A stretch of 64,000 nucleotides of DNA from Dama dama. Taxonomy: Eukaryota; Chordata; Mammalia; Artiodactyla; Cervidae. A program made the translations under genes and the position numbers. Location of the stretch: assembly GCF_033118175.1 (NCBI RefSeq), contig NC_083695.1, positions 31,575,607 through 31,639,606 on the forward strand. The letters run 5' to 3'. This document shows positions 1 through 11,669 of the stretch, piece by piece (the stretch's first letter is position 1; each line of letters starts with the position of its first letter). The notes beneath the pieces are model-generated. The model was not told where the DNA came from and ran no database searches. It was given only the letters and a program-made list of their open reading frames with translations.

Positions 1-400
1 GTCTATGTGCAGGTACACATGTATGAAATCCCTAATCTGCTTTATAACATTCTACTTCATTGGCAATCTACATGGTATGTTAGTGGGCCTTAAGCTCTCC
101 AGCATCTCAGGATAAAAGACAAAGGTCCATGCTCTGTCTCTTGAGACTCTGACATGTGTCCACGAATGAGTGTCAGGCTAGACTGTGGTAAAGTTGGCAT
201 CTGCTCCATATTCTGATGACCCCATACTGTTGTTTAAAGTTTGTTAAAATTGCCATTCTGACTTGTGTTTTTTCCTCTGACTACATTTTATGGATGTATA
301 CTCCATGCTAAGTTGTAATTATATAATTAACAAGTTAAATAATTTCACATTCCCAAATTATGTTATAATGTTTCCAAAGAAGACCATTCCAGGTATGCAT
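1..400. other. Intron sequence, nothing recognised
   Basis: AT-rich intronic sequence left of the LTR-like element. No exon, RNA gene or recognised repeat was seen. It could be decayed mobile-element sequence. Confidence 0.5.
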
Positions 401-409
401 ACAAGGGGC

Positions 410-890
410 CAAGGCATATGTCTAGAATCCTAGTACATAGGAACTCTTTACACAAAAACAACTGGACTCCTGAAAGCAGGATGTAAAACTCTCATGTGAA
501 AGATGTCCTCCCTATACCGGGAGGAAAGAATCAAAGAAAGGCAACTGTGGACAAGTAACTAAAACATATGGGGGACTAAAGGAAGATAAGAATTAGTTTA
601 ACAAAATCTGTTTGCACAGATAACGCTTGACTTTGACTTCCTTTTTCTGGTGATAAGAATGCGAATTTCACAAAGCTAAGTTGCTTCTCTTTGCTCAACT
701 TAGTATATAAACACTTAGTCCAAGCCACTTCTTTGGGTCTTCATTTTTTTACGGGGATTCCCATGTATGTGTAAAAATCTGTATCCTTTCCCCTTGTTAA
801 TCTGTCTTACATTAATTTAAAACTCAGGCTCAGGTGGAGACCCCAGGAGGATAGAGGTAAAGTTCTGTGCCCCCTGAACTATATATAAAA
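410..890 (+). mobile_element. Probable solo LTR of an endogenous retrovirus
   Basis: The stretch has LTR architecture on the plus strand: a promoter-like region, a TATA box (tatataaa at 702-709), a CT-rich initiator region with cttctttgggtcttc about 25 bases on, and then a GT- and C-rich U5-like end with ggtggagaccccagg. No gag, pol or env sequence follows directly. Exact ends were not found and no target duplication was established. The class (ERV1 or ERVL-like) is undetermined. Confidence 0.5.
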
Positions 891-959
891 TAAATAAATA
901 CTTACCAACTATTACAGGGGCTACAAGAGACTCTTGAAGGAGGCTGAATCGTGGAGAAC

Positions 960-2252
<1,293 letters not shown>

Positions 2253-2392
2253 CTAATGGAGAAGCAAACCCCAGTCCAGAAAAATATTACAAGGTAGAAA
2301 ATGTAGAAAAGTAAGAGTAATAACAATCAACTGGTTACTATCTGCCTACACTGTGCTACAATTCTCTCTTTTATTTTATTATTATTTTTTTT

Positions 2393-2886
2393 AGTGGAGT
2401 GCAGTTTATTACACCGGTGGGCCCAAGGCAAAGTCTACTCTTAGCCAAGGACCCCGACCAGTTTTTGTGAAAATCTTATATACCTTACGTGTACTTGCTC
2501 AAACCCACCTCCTCAAATTCCTTGAAACTAGTCTGGACAAGGTAAAAGAGAGATACGATCAAAGTTAACCCATAATTCATGTGTCACAAGACTAGATAAA
2601 CAGTGGATATTTATCAATAGGCCTGTGGTCATATCGCGATAAACATACTGGAATTTACCACTTTGTTCTGTTACAGAGATAATTAGCTTATTCTTTTCGG
2701 CAACAGAGAGTCCAAGTACAAGTCCTGAGGCTCTTTTATCCAGGGGGTCTGGTTTTCCATTGGTATGCCATTTCTATAGACTCCGGGCACAAAGTTCAGA
2801 GTCCACTGGGAGGGTGACCATGAGTGGAGCCTAACGTTCGCAGTCTGGCCTAAGATGGAGTCCAGCTCTGTCTGTTTCCTTCTGCA
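2393..2886 (-). mobile_element. ERV LTR (U3-R only), part of the retrocopy
   Basis: On the minus strand the LTR starts with TG at 2886-2885, directly after a purine-rich tract (about 2887-2900) that serves as the polypurine tract. A TATA-like tatataag lies near 2470-2480 and the polyadenylation signal AATAAA at 2410-2405. Sequence identity to the virus stops about a dozen bases after the signal, at 2393, where the A-rich tail begins. U5 is absent. Confidence 0.8.
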
Positions 2887-3022
2887 TTCCCCCTTCTTGA
2901 TGCTCTTAACTCATATTATGAGCATCATTCATAGGGATATATTGCACCCTGACTCCCCGACCACCAATTTGGGAGAATGACATCAACCTTCGGGTTACAA
3001 AGTTCATAATACATTGTAAAAT

Positions 3023-3480
3023 TCAGGGTCCACAAAGCAGAAATATCAAGGCAACTATAACAATGGTAAATATAGTTTTCCACCAATCCTCCTTCACCCA
3101 AGATAGGACCGAAGTCCAGAAAGGAATGTTTTCTTTTGACATTGCTTTTACCTGGTTTTTCACGTCATCTAAAGCAGTGATACATTACCAGATAAGTCAG
3201 GAATGCATACACAACATTCAACCTTAATTATAGCACAGGTCCCTCCTTGAGCAGCTGTGAGTATGTCCAAAGCCATTCTATTTTGAATTACTGCTTTTCT
3301 CATTTGGATTTGCTCTTCATTTAAGGCTTGGATGGCTTTTGTTCTATCTAGGAGGGCCTGTTTTGTGAAATTAGTCAAGGCCTCTACTTTAATCATAATA
3401 TCTGTTGTCCCTTCAGAGGGTACGAATAAGGCAACAATATACTCATACCACTGAAACACAGATCTTGTCCACTTAGCATG
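3023..3480 (-). pseudogene. ERV env transmembrane-subunit remnant
   Basis: A minus-strand frame (3459-3169) reads as the ectodomain of a gamma-type retroviral transmembrane protein. It has a heptad-like helix, then QNRMALDIL in the immunosuppressive-domain position, then the CX6CC cysteine motif (CAIIKVECC). One frameshift near 3172 breaks it. In the other frame a hydrophobic membrane anchor follows and stops at about 3023. The fusion peptide and surface subunit are absent. Gamma-type Env occurs in both gammaretroviruses and some betaretrovirus-like bovine ERVs, so the class is uncertain. It is not expected to be functional. Confidence 0.8.
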
Positions 3481-3914
3481 TAAATAAGGTAGATTTACCT
3501 CGGTGGAAGGGCCCTTATACTGTTATTCTAACTACCCCTACTGCAGTTAAAGTTGCAGGTATTGCCCCTTGGATCCATCATATGAGGGTGAAGAGAGCAT
3601 ACCATGCAGACCCAGAAAAAGCTGAGTGGACTGCACAGAGGGACCCCACCGACCCTCGAGAGACTAAGACCATCCTTAAGAAGAAGGAAAAGAAGATCCC
3701 GGATGAGCCTCTTGAAGATGAAGCCGCATAATCAACTCCTGCTGCTTGGTCTCATCAATGTGCACATTCCTACGTCAACTCCCACAATACTTCCTACTGT
3801 TGGGCATGTGGGGCTATGCCTCTGTCTGTGATGGATGGACTTCCCTGGTGGCTGTCACCGCTCCGCCAAGGAGATTTTAAACCACTCTGCTCTTTTCTGG
3901 GACACAATCATAAT
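3480..3914 (+). pseudogene. ERV pol C-terminus and env start, inverted segment
   Basis: On the plus strand a frame ending at TAA 3729-3731 reads like the C-terminal end of a gammaretrovirus-type integrase (RWKGPYTV and AVKVAGIAPWIHH motifs). A second start, ATG at 3718-3720, overlaps the pol end in another frame, as env does in such viruses. It is followed by a leucine-rich leader and, after a frame change, a surface-subunit start with CWACGAMPLS. The segment ends at the target duplication at 3915. Confidence 0.78.
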
Positions 3915-4095
3915 CAATTCTCTCTTTTAATGCTTACAACAATCCTATGAGATAAGTCCAATGATTATCCTCATTTTACAGATGAGGAATTTGAGGTATG
4001 CTGTTAAGTAACTTGCTTGGAGTCAAGTAGCCAGCAAGTAATAGAACCGGTAACACACATGCCTGACACCTTTATAATTCGGATGCTCTTAAAAA

Positions 4096-4789
4096 TCTTC
4101 CTTGAGAAAAAAGTATGCATTTGTTTTAGGCTCAAAACCTCACACACAACACTAAAATAACCATCAACCTCACAGTAATGCCTTCAATATCTCAGGAGAT
4201 GTTTAAAAATTTCACACTTCTACTATTGACTCTCCAGTTGTGATGAGCGGCAGTACAGCGATAGGCAAATACTTGATATCTAAGAGAGGTAACACATTAA
4301 ATAGAATGATAATGCAAAATATAAAGTTGGTACGGAGCAATTCTCCAAGAGAAGATGGGGAATTAGTTTAATCTTTGAGAAATTTTAAATGAGATTTTGA
4401 GAAAGAATAATTTTGGGGGCTAGCAACCATGGCCTAACTATTGATATACAAAATGAGCTTTTTGATGCAATCTATGATTGCTATAGCACTTTTCCCCCCG
4501 ACTGGTTCCTGCAGTCTTTTCTACCTCTTTACAAGCTAATAAAAACAACTATTCAGAATAAAATTGTGATATGTAAAGACAGATATTACATAGATAAATA
4601 ATATGTATAGCCTTGTGAATAATGATTTTTAAATTGCTAAATTAGAAAAGTATAATATTTAAAAACTTAAGATTTGTAACAATGGATTTACTTTAGTTAA
4701 ATGTCTTTTATTTATTTTATTTATTACCTATGACCATACAAAAGACTTACTTAACACAACTGAATGGTCCCTGGCTCTAAAAAGTAACA
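4096..4789. other. Intron sequence, nothing recognised
   Basis: AT-rich intron without a recognised exon or repeat. The open frame at 4413-4601 has no family resemblance. Confidence 0.5.
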
Positions 4790-4945
4790 GTAGTATAGTG
4801 GAAAGACATGAGATGAGGAATAAGGAAACATGAGGTCTAATTATGTTGTTCTGCAGTACAAGCACAATTTAATAGGTCATTTAACTTCTTTGGGCCTTAG
4901 TTTTCTCACTGGAAACGTTCACGGTTAGAGGACACTGTCTCTAAG
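4790..4945 (+). repeat. MIR-family SINE, diverged
   Basis: A plus-strand MIR-like order is visible: agtatagtggaaagacatga, later gtcatttaacttctttgggcc and ttagttttctcactgg. It is old and diverged, with no target duplication seen. Confidence 0.55.
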
Positions 4946-5481
4946 TTTCCTTATAACTATGTTAATATCACAAATACTTCTGATTATGATTTTTTTCTGG
5001 GTTCATGTTTTATCAAGTGAATAAGACTGACGTTTGTTTTTCATGCTCATGGAGACTTGAAAGATGGATTTTCAAATTATTTATGTTGAAGATTTTTAGA
5101 CTTCAAATTGAATTATAGGATAATCAGTGCAGTGCTGCTGATATTTGAAGGCAATACACAATTCATTTTCTCTGCCTAACTGTGAGAACTGAAGAATTTT
5201 TCAGTAGCAGTGAATCAATATTGAGTACCACTGTCAGGACCTGTCATGATTTAAATTTTGCCTGTGCTATAATATTGTAGCTTATACACTTCCTAGGGTG
5301 GAGACTGTGTGTTAGCTTCAAAAGTGTGGTGCCGAGAGTCTGTGTGAAAATTTCATCCCCTTTCTCTGTCTCACAACTGACAGGTATTATTCCTCACACT
5401 TTAATACTAAAGAAATTTCTATCATGGCCTGGGTGAATGTAGCCCTGACAGTTATAAGTTCTTTAAAAAAATATCTTTCGG

Positions 5482-5759
5482 CCACTGCTGCTGCTGCTAA
5501 GTCACTTCAGTCGTGTCCGACTCTGTGCGACCCCATAAACGGCAGCCCACCAGGCTCCCCCGTCCCTGGGATTCTCCAGGCAAGAACACTGGAGTGGGTT
5601 GCCATTTCCTTCTCCAATGCATGAAAGTGAAAGGTGAAAGGGAAGTCGCTCAGTCGTGTCCGACTCTTAGCGACCCCATGGACTGCAGCCCACCAGGCTC
5701 CTCCGTCCATGGGATTTTCCAGGTAAGAGTACTGGAGTGGGCTGCCATTGCTTTTTCCG
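5482..5759 (-). mobile_element. BOV-A2 SINE
   Basis: This dimeric BovB-derived SINE is in reverse orientation. A CTG-repeat end (5487-5498) is followed by two related monomers, each containing a cagtcgtgtccgactct core and a ccaccaggctcc core, joined by a gaaagtgaaaggtgaaag linker. Near-perfect 9-base duplications (atctttcgg at 5473-5481, atcttttgg at 5760-5768) flank it. Confidence 0.92.
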
Positions 5760-5883
5760 ATCTTTTGGCTAGGTTAGTTCTATTTTATGATCTACTAAGA
5801 AATGGGTTAAAGAAAAGGATCCATGCGGAAGAAAGATCAGAGAAAGCTCACACTTTATTTAGAGTTGAGGAATGCTTTTTAGT

Positions 5884-6026
5884 TTATTTTTTATTATTTA
5901 TTTATTTTGGCTGTGCCACGCAGCATGTGGGATCTTCTCTGACCCTTAAGGACCAGGGATTGAACCCATTCCTCCTGTGGTGGGAGTGCAGAGTTCTAAC
6001 CACTGGACCACCAGGGAAGTCTGAGT
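5884..6026 (-). mobile_element. tRNA-Glu-derived SINE (CHR/SINE2 type)
   Basis: In reverse orientation, an A/T-rich tail is followed by ttggctgtgccacgcagcat, a tRNA-like B-box region (gggattgaaccc) and the head caccagggaagtc. Perfect 13-base target duplications (aatgctttttagt) lie at 5871-5883 and 6027-6039. Confidence 0.9.
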
Positions 6027-6554
6027 AATGCTTTTTAGTAATTTATGTTTATGCACGATGAAAGTGATTTTTGAAAATGATGAATGAAAGAGTAACATCA
6101 GGTATTAGTTTGCCTCATTGTCACCTTCACTTGGAAGACACATAATGATGAAATGTGTGTGTCTTCATATTGGTCTGTTTAACTTTTTAAAATAAGCTCG
6201 ACAAACACACTGTCAAGAAAATACCTATTTAGCTAGAAATCAAAGCAAAGTTTGAATGATTGAAAACTTAGTGCACTTTCAACCTAATGAATTATTATAT
6301 TGCCCAAAAATGTAAAACACAGAAAGATGAAGCTGAGAAACTTCTAATAAGAGCTATTTATCCCCGAGTCACCTTATAATTATTTTTCTAAAGAGTTTTT
6401 ACATCAAAATTTCTTGTGATCAATATTACAAGTCACATTAGTTTAACACATCCAGTTATCAGGGGATCATAGTAGATGAAATTTATATTCCCTTCTCTGT
6501 CAGGTGAACAGAATGACGAAGTGATTGCTACAAGTCATTCAGCCTATCAACAGC

Positions 6555-7395
6555 AATGCCAAAAATACTGGTGAGGATGTGGAGAAAAGGGAACTCTCAT
6601 GTACTACTGGTGGAAATGTAAACTGGTGTAGCCATTATGGAAAACAGCATGCAAGTTTCTCAAAACATTAAGACCGGAACTGCCATATTCAGCAATTCCA
6701 CTTCTGAGTATTTATCCAAGGGAAATCAAATCACTGTGTCCAACAGATATCTTCAGCTCCCCACCATATTCACTGCATTATTATTTACAATAGCCAGGAC
6801 ATGGAAACCACCTAAGTGTCCCACTGGCAGATGAAGGATACAGGACATATCACACACACACATACACATACACACACACATGGGAATGTTATTCAGACAT
6901 AATAAAAGAAGGAAATTTTGCCATTTGTGACAACATGAATAAACACTGAGGACATTATGCTACATAAAATGTCAGACAGAGAAAGGCAAATACTTATATG
7001 ATCTCAATTATATGTGGAATCCAAAAAACAGCTGAACTCATAGATATAGAGAACAGATCGTTGGTTGCCAGAAGCGAGGGGTTGAGGGTGGGCAAAAGGA
7101 ATGAAGGTGGTCTAAAGGTATAAACTTCTAGTTATGAGATAAACAAGACTTGGGGATGTAAACATGGAGACTATAGTCAGCAAAACAAAATTGTGTATTT
7201 GAAAGTTGCTAAGAGAGTAGATCTTAAAAGTTCTCATCACAAGAAAAAAAAAATATAACTGTGTGATGATGAATATTAACTAAACTTATTGTGGTAACAA
7301 TGTAATATATATATATATATAAGTCAAATCATTACATCACACACCTAAAACTAATATAATAAGTTAACTATGTCTCAATAAAAATAAAATAGTTC
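6555..7395 (+). mobile_element. Old L1 3' end (ORF2 end and 3' UTR)
   Basis: The segment matches the L1 ORF2 C-terminus in order (tggtggaaatgtaaactggt, then caatagccaggacatggaaa) and continues into an L1M-type 3' UTR ending in an A-rich tail near 7395. It contains a CA-rich microsatellite (6851-6881) and a TA repeat (about 7307-7321). The coding frame has decayed. Confidence 0.85.
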
Positions 7396-7577
7396 TGTGT
7401 AAAGTAAAATAGTTCTGTATAAAATAAAATTTAAAATATGAAAATAAGTTCTATTTACAATCATTTGAGGCCACCCAGTAATATCAGTTAAGTGCAGAAT
7501 TACAGAAAACTGAAGGTATTAGATGGACATAGCCTGCAAATTGAATAAATATCTATAGGTATTTTGAAATATTTGTC

Positions 7578-8644
7578 TCTGTGTATTGATCACAATAAAC
7601 CGTAGAAAATTCTTAAAGAGATGGGAATACCAGACCACCTGACCTGTCTCCTGAGAAACCTGTATGCAGGTCAGGAAGCAACAGTTAGAACTGGACATGG
7701 AACAACACACTGGTTCCAAAGAGGAAAAGGAGTACGTCAAGGCTGTATATTGTCACCCTGCTTATTTAACTTATATGCAGAGTATATCATGAGAAACGCT
7801 GGGCTGGAAGAAGCACAAGCTGGAATCAAGACTGCCGGGAGAAATATCAATAACCTCAGATATGCAGATGACACCACCCTTATGGCAGAAAGTGAAGAGG
7901 AACTAAAGAGCCTCTTGATGAAAGTGAAAGAGGAGAGTAAAAAAGTTGGCTTAAGGCTCAACATTCAGAAAACTAAGATCATGGCATCTGGTCTCATCAC
8001 TTCATGGGAAATAGATGGGGAAACAGTGGAAACAGCAGCTGACTTTATTTTTCTGGGCTCTAAACTCACTGCAGATGGTGATTGCAGCCATGAAATTAAA
8101 AGATGCTTACTCCTTGGAAAGAAAGTTATGACCAACCTAGATAGCATATTTAAAAGCAGAAACATTACTTTGCCAACAAAGGTCCGTCTAGTCAAGGCCA
8201 TGGTTTTTCCAGTGGTCATGTATGGATGTGAGAGTTGGACTATAAAGAAAGCTGAGTGCCGAAGAATTGATGCTTTTGAACTGTGGTGTTGGAGAAGACT
8301 CTTGAGAGTCCCTTGGACTGCAAGAATATCCAACCAGTCCATCCTAAAGGAGATCAGTCCTGGGTGTTCATTGGAAGTTCTGATGTTGAAGCTGAAACTC
8401 CAATACTTTGGCCACCTCATTCAAAGAGTTGACTCACTGGAAAAGAGTGTAGTGCTGGGAAGGACTGGGGGCAGGAGGAGAAGGGGACGACAGAGGATGA
8501 GATGGTTGGATGGCATCACTGACTCGATGGACATGGGTTTGGGTGGACTCCGGGAGTTGGTGATAGACAGGGAGGCCTGGCGTGCTGCGATTCATGGGGT
8601 CGCAGAGTCGGACACGACTGAGCGACTGAACTGAACTGAACTGA
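7578..8644 (+). mobile_element. BovB LINE, 5'-truncated, with a 337-codon open frame
   Basis: An RTE-type LINE fragment covers the second part of the reverse transcriptase and the C-terminal region. The open frame at 7621-8634 contains KGVRQGCILSP, the catalytic-site box YADDT, and a conserved C-terminus with a WRRLLRVPWTA motif. It runs to the 3' end, which finishes in repeated ACTGA units. The N-terminal endonuclease and first RT motifs are missing, so it cannot mobilise itself. Among the BovB copies here it is the only one whose C-terminal frame is uninterrupted, which suggests a fairly recent insertion. Confidence 0.93.
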
Positions 8645-8857
8645 TACCTGATACTTTCTCCTACTTCCTTTTTGCCCCATTACTCATTTTGAATACAAAA
8701 GTATTTTCTTGCACATATATATTTTTTCCTGTTTTGAAAACACTTCTATTAATCATAATAAGTATACCTGGAGAGGTACCATTACCCTCCAAGGACAGAA
8801 GTGTGATGGAAATGTAATCTCTTCTTAGAATTCAGAAGAAACTATATACATTTATGG

Positions 8858-9071
8858 CCTTCCCTGGTGGCTCTGATGATAAAGAATCTGCCTGCAATGC
8901 AGGAGACCCAAGTTCAATCCCTGGGTCAGGAAGATATCCCCTGGAGAAGGGAATGGCTACCCACTCCAGTATTCTTGCCTGGGGAATCCCACGAAAAGAA
9001 GAGCCTGGTGGGCTGCAGTCCATGGTGTTGCAAAGAATCAGACACAACTGAGCGACTAAGCACAGCACAGC
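8858..9071 (+). mobile_element. Bov-tA SINE with perfect target duplications
   Basis: The tRNA-derived head (ttccctggtggctctgatga, then aatctgcctgcaatgcagga) joins a BovB-derived body ending gacacaactgagcgacta. The 14-base duplications atatacatttatgg lie at 8844-8857 and 9072-9085. Another short open frame here is SINE sequence. Confidence 0.93.
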
Positions 9072-9506
9072 ATATACATTTATGGGTAGAACCTGCTACA
9101 GTAAAAGGTATGGTATCATCTTTCCTTCCCTCATAGATATCCTTTCAGAACATATGTCATACATCCTTGTATTTTGGAATTGACTGGCACAAAGAAGCTA
9201 TTTAATAAATACTGACTAATATATGATTGAAGAGCCATAACTTAGCCTCTCAACATTAGAGTCTAATTCATGTTGGGGAATTAGAGCAACCTTGACCTGA
9301 ATCATATGCTGAAATAATTCCTTACATTTAGAGTAAAAACAAACAAAAAACCCTCACCTATTGTAAGTGGAGATAATTCTGAAAAATGATACTTTAGGTA
9401 CTCCAAAAATTGGATAGCATCAGAATATACTATCAAGGCCAAAGTAACTCCAAGGCACATGAAAATGTGTTAAACATTAATGTATTTAAAGGAAATTTCC
9501 AGGAAA

Positions 9507-9512
9507 ACTTGC
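9507..9512 (-). promoter_or_regulatory. MICU1: Non-canonical GC 5' splice site (CAG|gcaagt)
   Basis: The donor after the EF-hand exon reads gcaagt on the minus strand, preceded by CAG. Except for C at +2 it matches the U1 consensus at every position, which is typical of functional GC-AG introns. No GT position near the exon end gives the known protein: the nearest GT is at 9508-9507, four bases further in, and would shift the frame. Confidence 0.85.
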
Positions 9513-9595
9513 CTGTTCAAATTCTTCCATGTCTACTTCTCCATCTCCATTCAAGTCAAACATCTTGAAGGCAATTTCAAAATTTCTCTGAGGAG
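9513..9595 (-). CDS. MICU1: MICU1 coding exon with EF-hand 1; GC splice donor
   Basis: The minus strand has acceptor ttacag and then 83 bases. The first two complete the Thr codon begun in the exon at 43511-43625, and 27 codons follow (PQRNFEIAFKMF to EEFEQ). The loop DLNGDGEVDMEE has the calcium-binding pattern of a canonical EF-hand: D at position 1, N at 3, D at 5, G at 6, a hydrophobic residue at 8 and E at 12. This is the first functional EF-hand of MICU1, which senses intermembrane-space calcium. The exon ends in GAACAG followed by gcaagt, so the donor is GC. The next exon starts GTTCAG and supplies the expected Val, which supports this boundary. The exit is phase 0. Confidence 0.96.
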
Positions 9596-10433
9596 CTGTA
9601 AGTTAGAAAGGACAGGAGGGAAGGAGGGAGGAAAGACAAAAATATTTAGAAGGTGTTGACCAAAAGTAAAAAATCATTGCTTTTTAAGACAAAAGGATGG
9701 TTAAACATTAAAATGTAACTTCAGGTCAAAGAATGCCACCACATTTATCTTGATTAACCTTTTAGCAACAGTTCTTAAAGCCAAGAGAATTTTACCATGG
9801 TCAGTAAAGATAGTACTTATCTATCTTTGTGTTTCAACACTCTCTTAAATACTTTCTTAGAAACCATCCTCTCTTAATTGAATAACATTAATGTTGTTCT
9901 GTTACTTAAATACAGTGTTATTTATCTGGGCATGAAAGTCTATTTGGGGTAAGATATACTGCTGCAAAGTAAGAAGCTGAAACTATCTTCGTCTTGCCTT
10001 TTTAAAACAAGCAAGCTTTCTACCTTGTTCTTTCTAGTCTCTCCATTGTAAGTACAATCAGGAGTTCAGTGGATATCACTCTGCCAACAGGTTATTATTG
10101 ACACTTTATTGATACCATTCTCCTCAATGTCACTATAGCTCTGTGGTAAGGCAGAAAAGCATACTGTCAGCTACCCAGTCCCCTATTTTAATTGTGTCAG
10201 CTTGATACATAAATTACTGAGTAAAGTATACTTAAATGTTTAAAAATCAAAATGAAAAATGCAAAGCTTGAGAAGACGGTATATTTTTTTCCCTTAAGTG
10301 AATGGTGAAAGTGTTTCAAGACTTCTTGAATGTCCCCAGATCAATCAAAATAAAATTATTATATTTGTACATTAGGATAAAATATAAATTCAACAGCCCT
10401 CCTCTCCTTCCTTACCCTGCTAAATATTCTAGT
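9596..10433. other. Intron sequence upstream of the EF-hand exon, nothing recognised
   Basis: The proximal part holds the acceptor of the 9513-9595 exon and a G/A-rich stretch (9610-9635). No other exon or repeat was recognised. Confidence 0.5.
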
Positions 10434-10444
10434 AAAGAAAACTA

Positions 10445-10557
10445 GGGACTTCCCTGGTGGTCCAGGGGTTAGGACGTGGCACAGTCACTGCAGGCGCCCA
10501 GGATCAATCCCCGGTTGGGGGACTAAGATCCCAGAAGCTGTGTGGCATGGCCAAAAA
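10445..10557 (+). mobile_element. tRNA-Glu-derived SINE (CHR/SINE2 type)
   Basis: The head gggacttccctggtggtcca leads to a B-box region (ggatcaatcc), gtgtggcatggcc and an A tail. The 11-base duplications aaagaaaacta lie at 10434-10444 and 10558-10568. Confidence 0.92.
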
Positions 10558-11054
10558 AAAGAAAACTAAGTTACTTACTTCCTTCGGTGCTTCAAATTTA
10601 TATAGCTATAGAAAATAAAAGTAAAATTTCCTATATATATCCTAATACTGCTGAATTAAATTTTCAGTTAATATCACTTTTAGTTAAAAAAATTAAAGAC
10701 AATATGTAGACAAAAGAGTAAACAAGGGCTTAGTATATTATGCATTACTGTACACAGTTCATATTCCTGTCTTGCTCATTAATTTGTCAGTATCAACACT
10801 GTCTAAGCTTAAATTCCATTTTCAGCTAGCTAGCTTACTAGGTGGGTCAGCTCCCGGTTTTTAGTTGCCTGGGTGAATCACATGTTTCTCAGTTTCCAAC
10901 TGCCTGTTTCACTTGCTAATGGCTTCCAACAGGTTTGCTTTTCTTAGGCCACCAGTATGATTGCTGAGAAGGATGCAGGGCAGGGGGGCGGGGATTAGAT
11001 TTTTGTATATTTATTGTCACTTCTTAAATTATTCCCATTTGTCTGGATGCTATC

Positions 11055-11280
11055 TTCTACTGAAGAGTTACTATGCGCCAAGCACTGAACTGGATAATTT
11101 TAAGCTGTTTTCTAATTTTGTACTCTCAATCCTAAAATTATTTTTTTCTTATTTTTTTTTTTTTAAACAGAGTAGGATGTTGGGGTTCCAAGCCACTAAA
11201 TGACTCACTCAAATTCACACAACTAATAGGCAACAAACAGAACTGGTAAGTGACTGAGGTCAACAATGACTTCAAAGCCC
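11055..11280 (-). repeat. Diverged MIR-like SINE
   Basis: Reverse-orientation traces are visible: gagttactatgcgccaagca, a T-rich interruption, and then aaatgactcactcaaattca. The resemblance is weak. Confidence 0.4.
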
Positions 11281-11669
11281 ATAAACTATTCATTATGTTC
11301 CACAGCCTCCAATATGAAAATTGTGGTTCTTACAATAATAAACATATACTCTTCATTCTGGTATGTTCTAACTTAGAAACAAAACAACAAAACATGACTC
11401 ACTGGTTATGTCAGTCTCTGAAATAGCTTAGAGTTTCAAGTTTCATCTAAAGGACATTCCTGATATCAAAGAAACATTGCATGTGCAATGCTCAGTAGTT
11501 TAAGCTTAGTTGTAATCATAGGCAACATCAGATTCTGTAATGGGTTTGTCATGTTTTTTAAAAATTCTGAATATAAATTCTGTTCTTCCCTATTGTCTCA
11601 CAAACTTAGCTCACTTCACTCACATACATTATTTACCTAACCCTTGTAGATACTTGAAATTTTAACAAC

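Larger units (their letters stand above)
2359..3928 (-). mobile_element. LINE-retrotransposed ERV transcript with 5' inversion
   Basis: The 14-base sequence caattctctctttt occurs at 2359-2372 and again at 3915-3928, flanking the element. On the minus strand the element ends in an LTR that stops at the viral poly(A) site and continues into an A-rich tail (2373-2392). It therefore lacks U5 and was copied from a polyadenylated RNA. The target reads TTTT/AA, the L1 endonuclease preference. The 3' part (env transmembrane region plus LTR, 2393 to about 3480) is on the minus strand, whereas the 5' part (end of pol and start of env, about 3480-3914) is on the plus strand. This is the layout of twin priming during LINE-driven insertion. 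Most of the env surface region between the two is missing. Confidence 0.85.
2325..4095 (-). repeat. MIR SINE, split by the retroviral retrocopy
   Basis: The minus-strand MIR pattern is clear at 3929-4095 (tcctcattttacagatgagg, then ttaagtaacttgc). The 3' part of the same MIR lies at about 2325-2372 (ctatctgcctacactgtgct). Joining 2372 to 3929 restores a continuous MIR, so the 1.5-kb element between them inserted into an existing MIR. Confidence 0.75.

Noticed and set aside
3604..3831. 75-codon plus-strand frame as a possible host gene
   Set aside because: It overlaps the inverted ERV pol/env segment and switches between viral frames.
5424..6028. Open frames over 65 codons on both strands
   Set aside because: They lie in BOV-A2 and CHR-type SINEs; the same peptides recur at 18119, 29991 and other SINE copies.
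6851..7321. CRISPR-like or satellite array
   Set aside because: Only dinucleotide microsatellites in an L1 3' UTR; there are no spacers or unique repeats.
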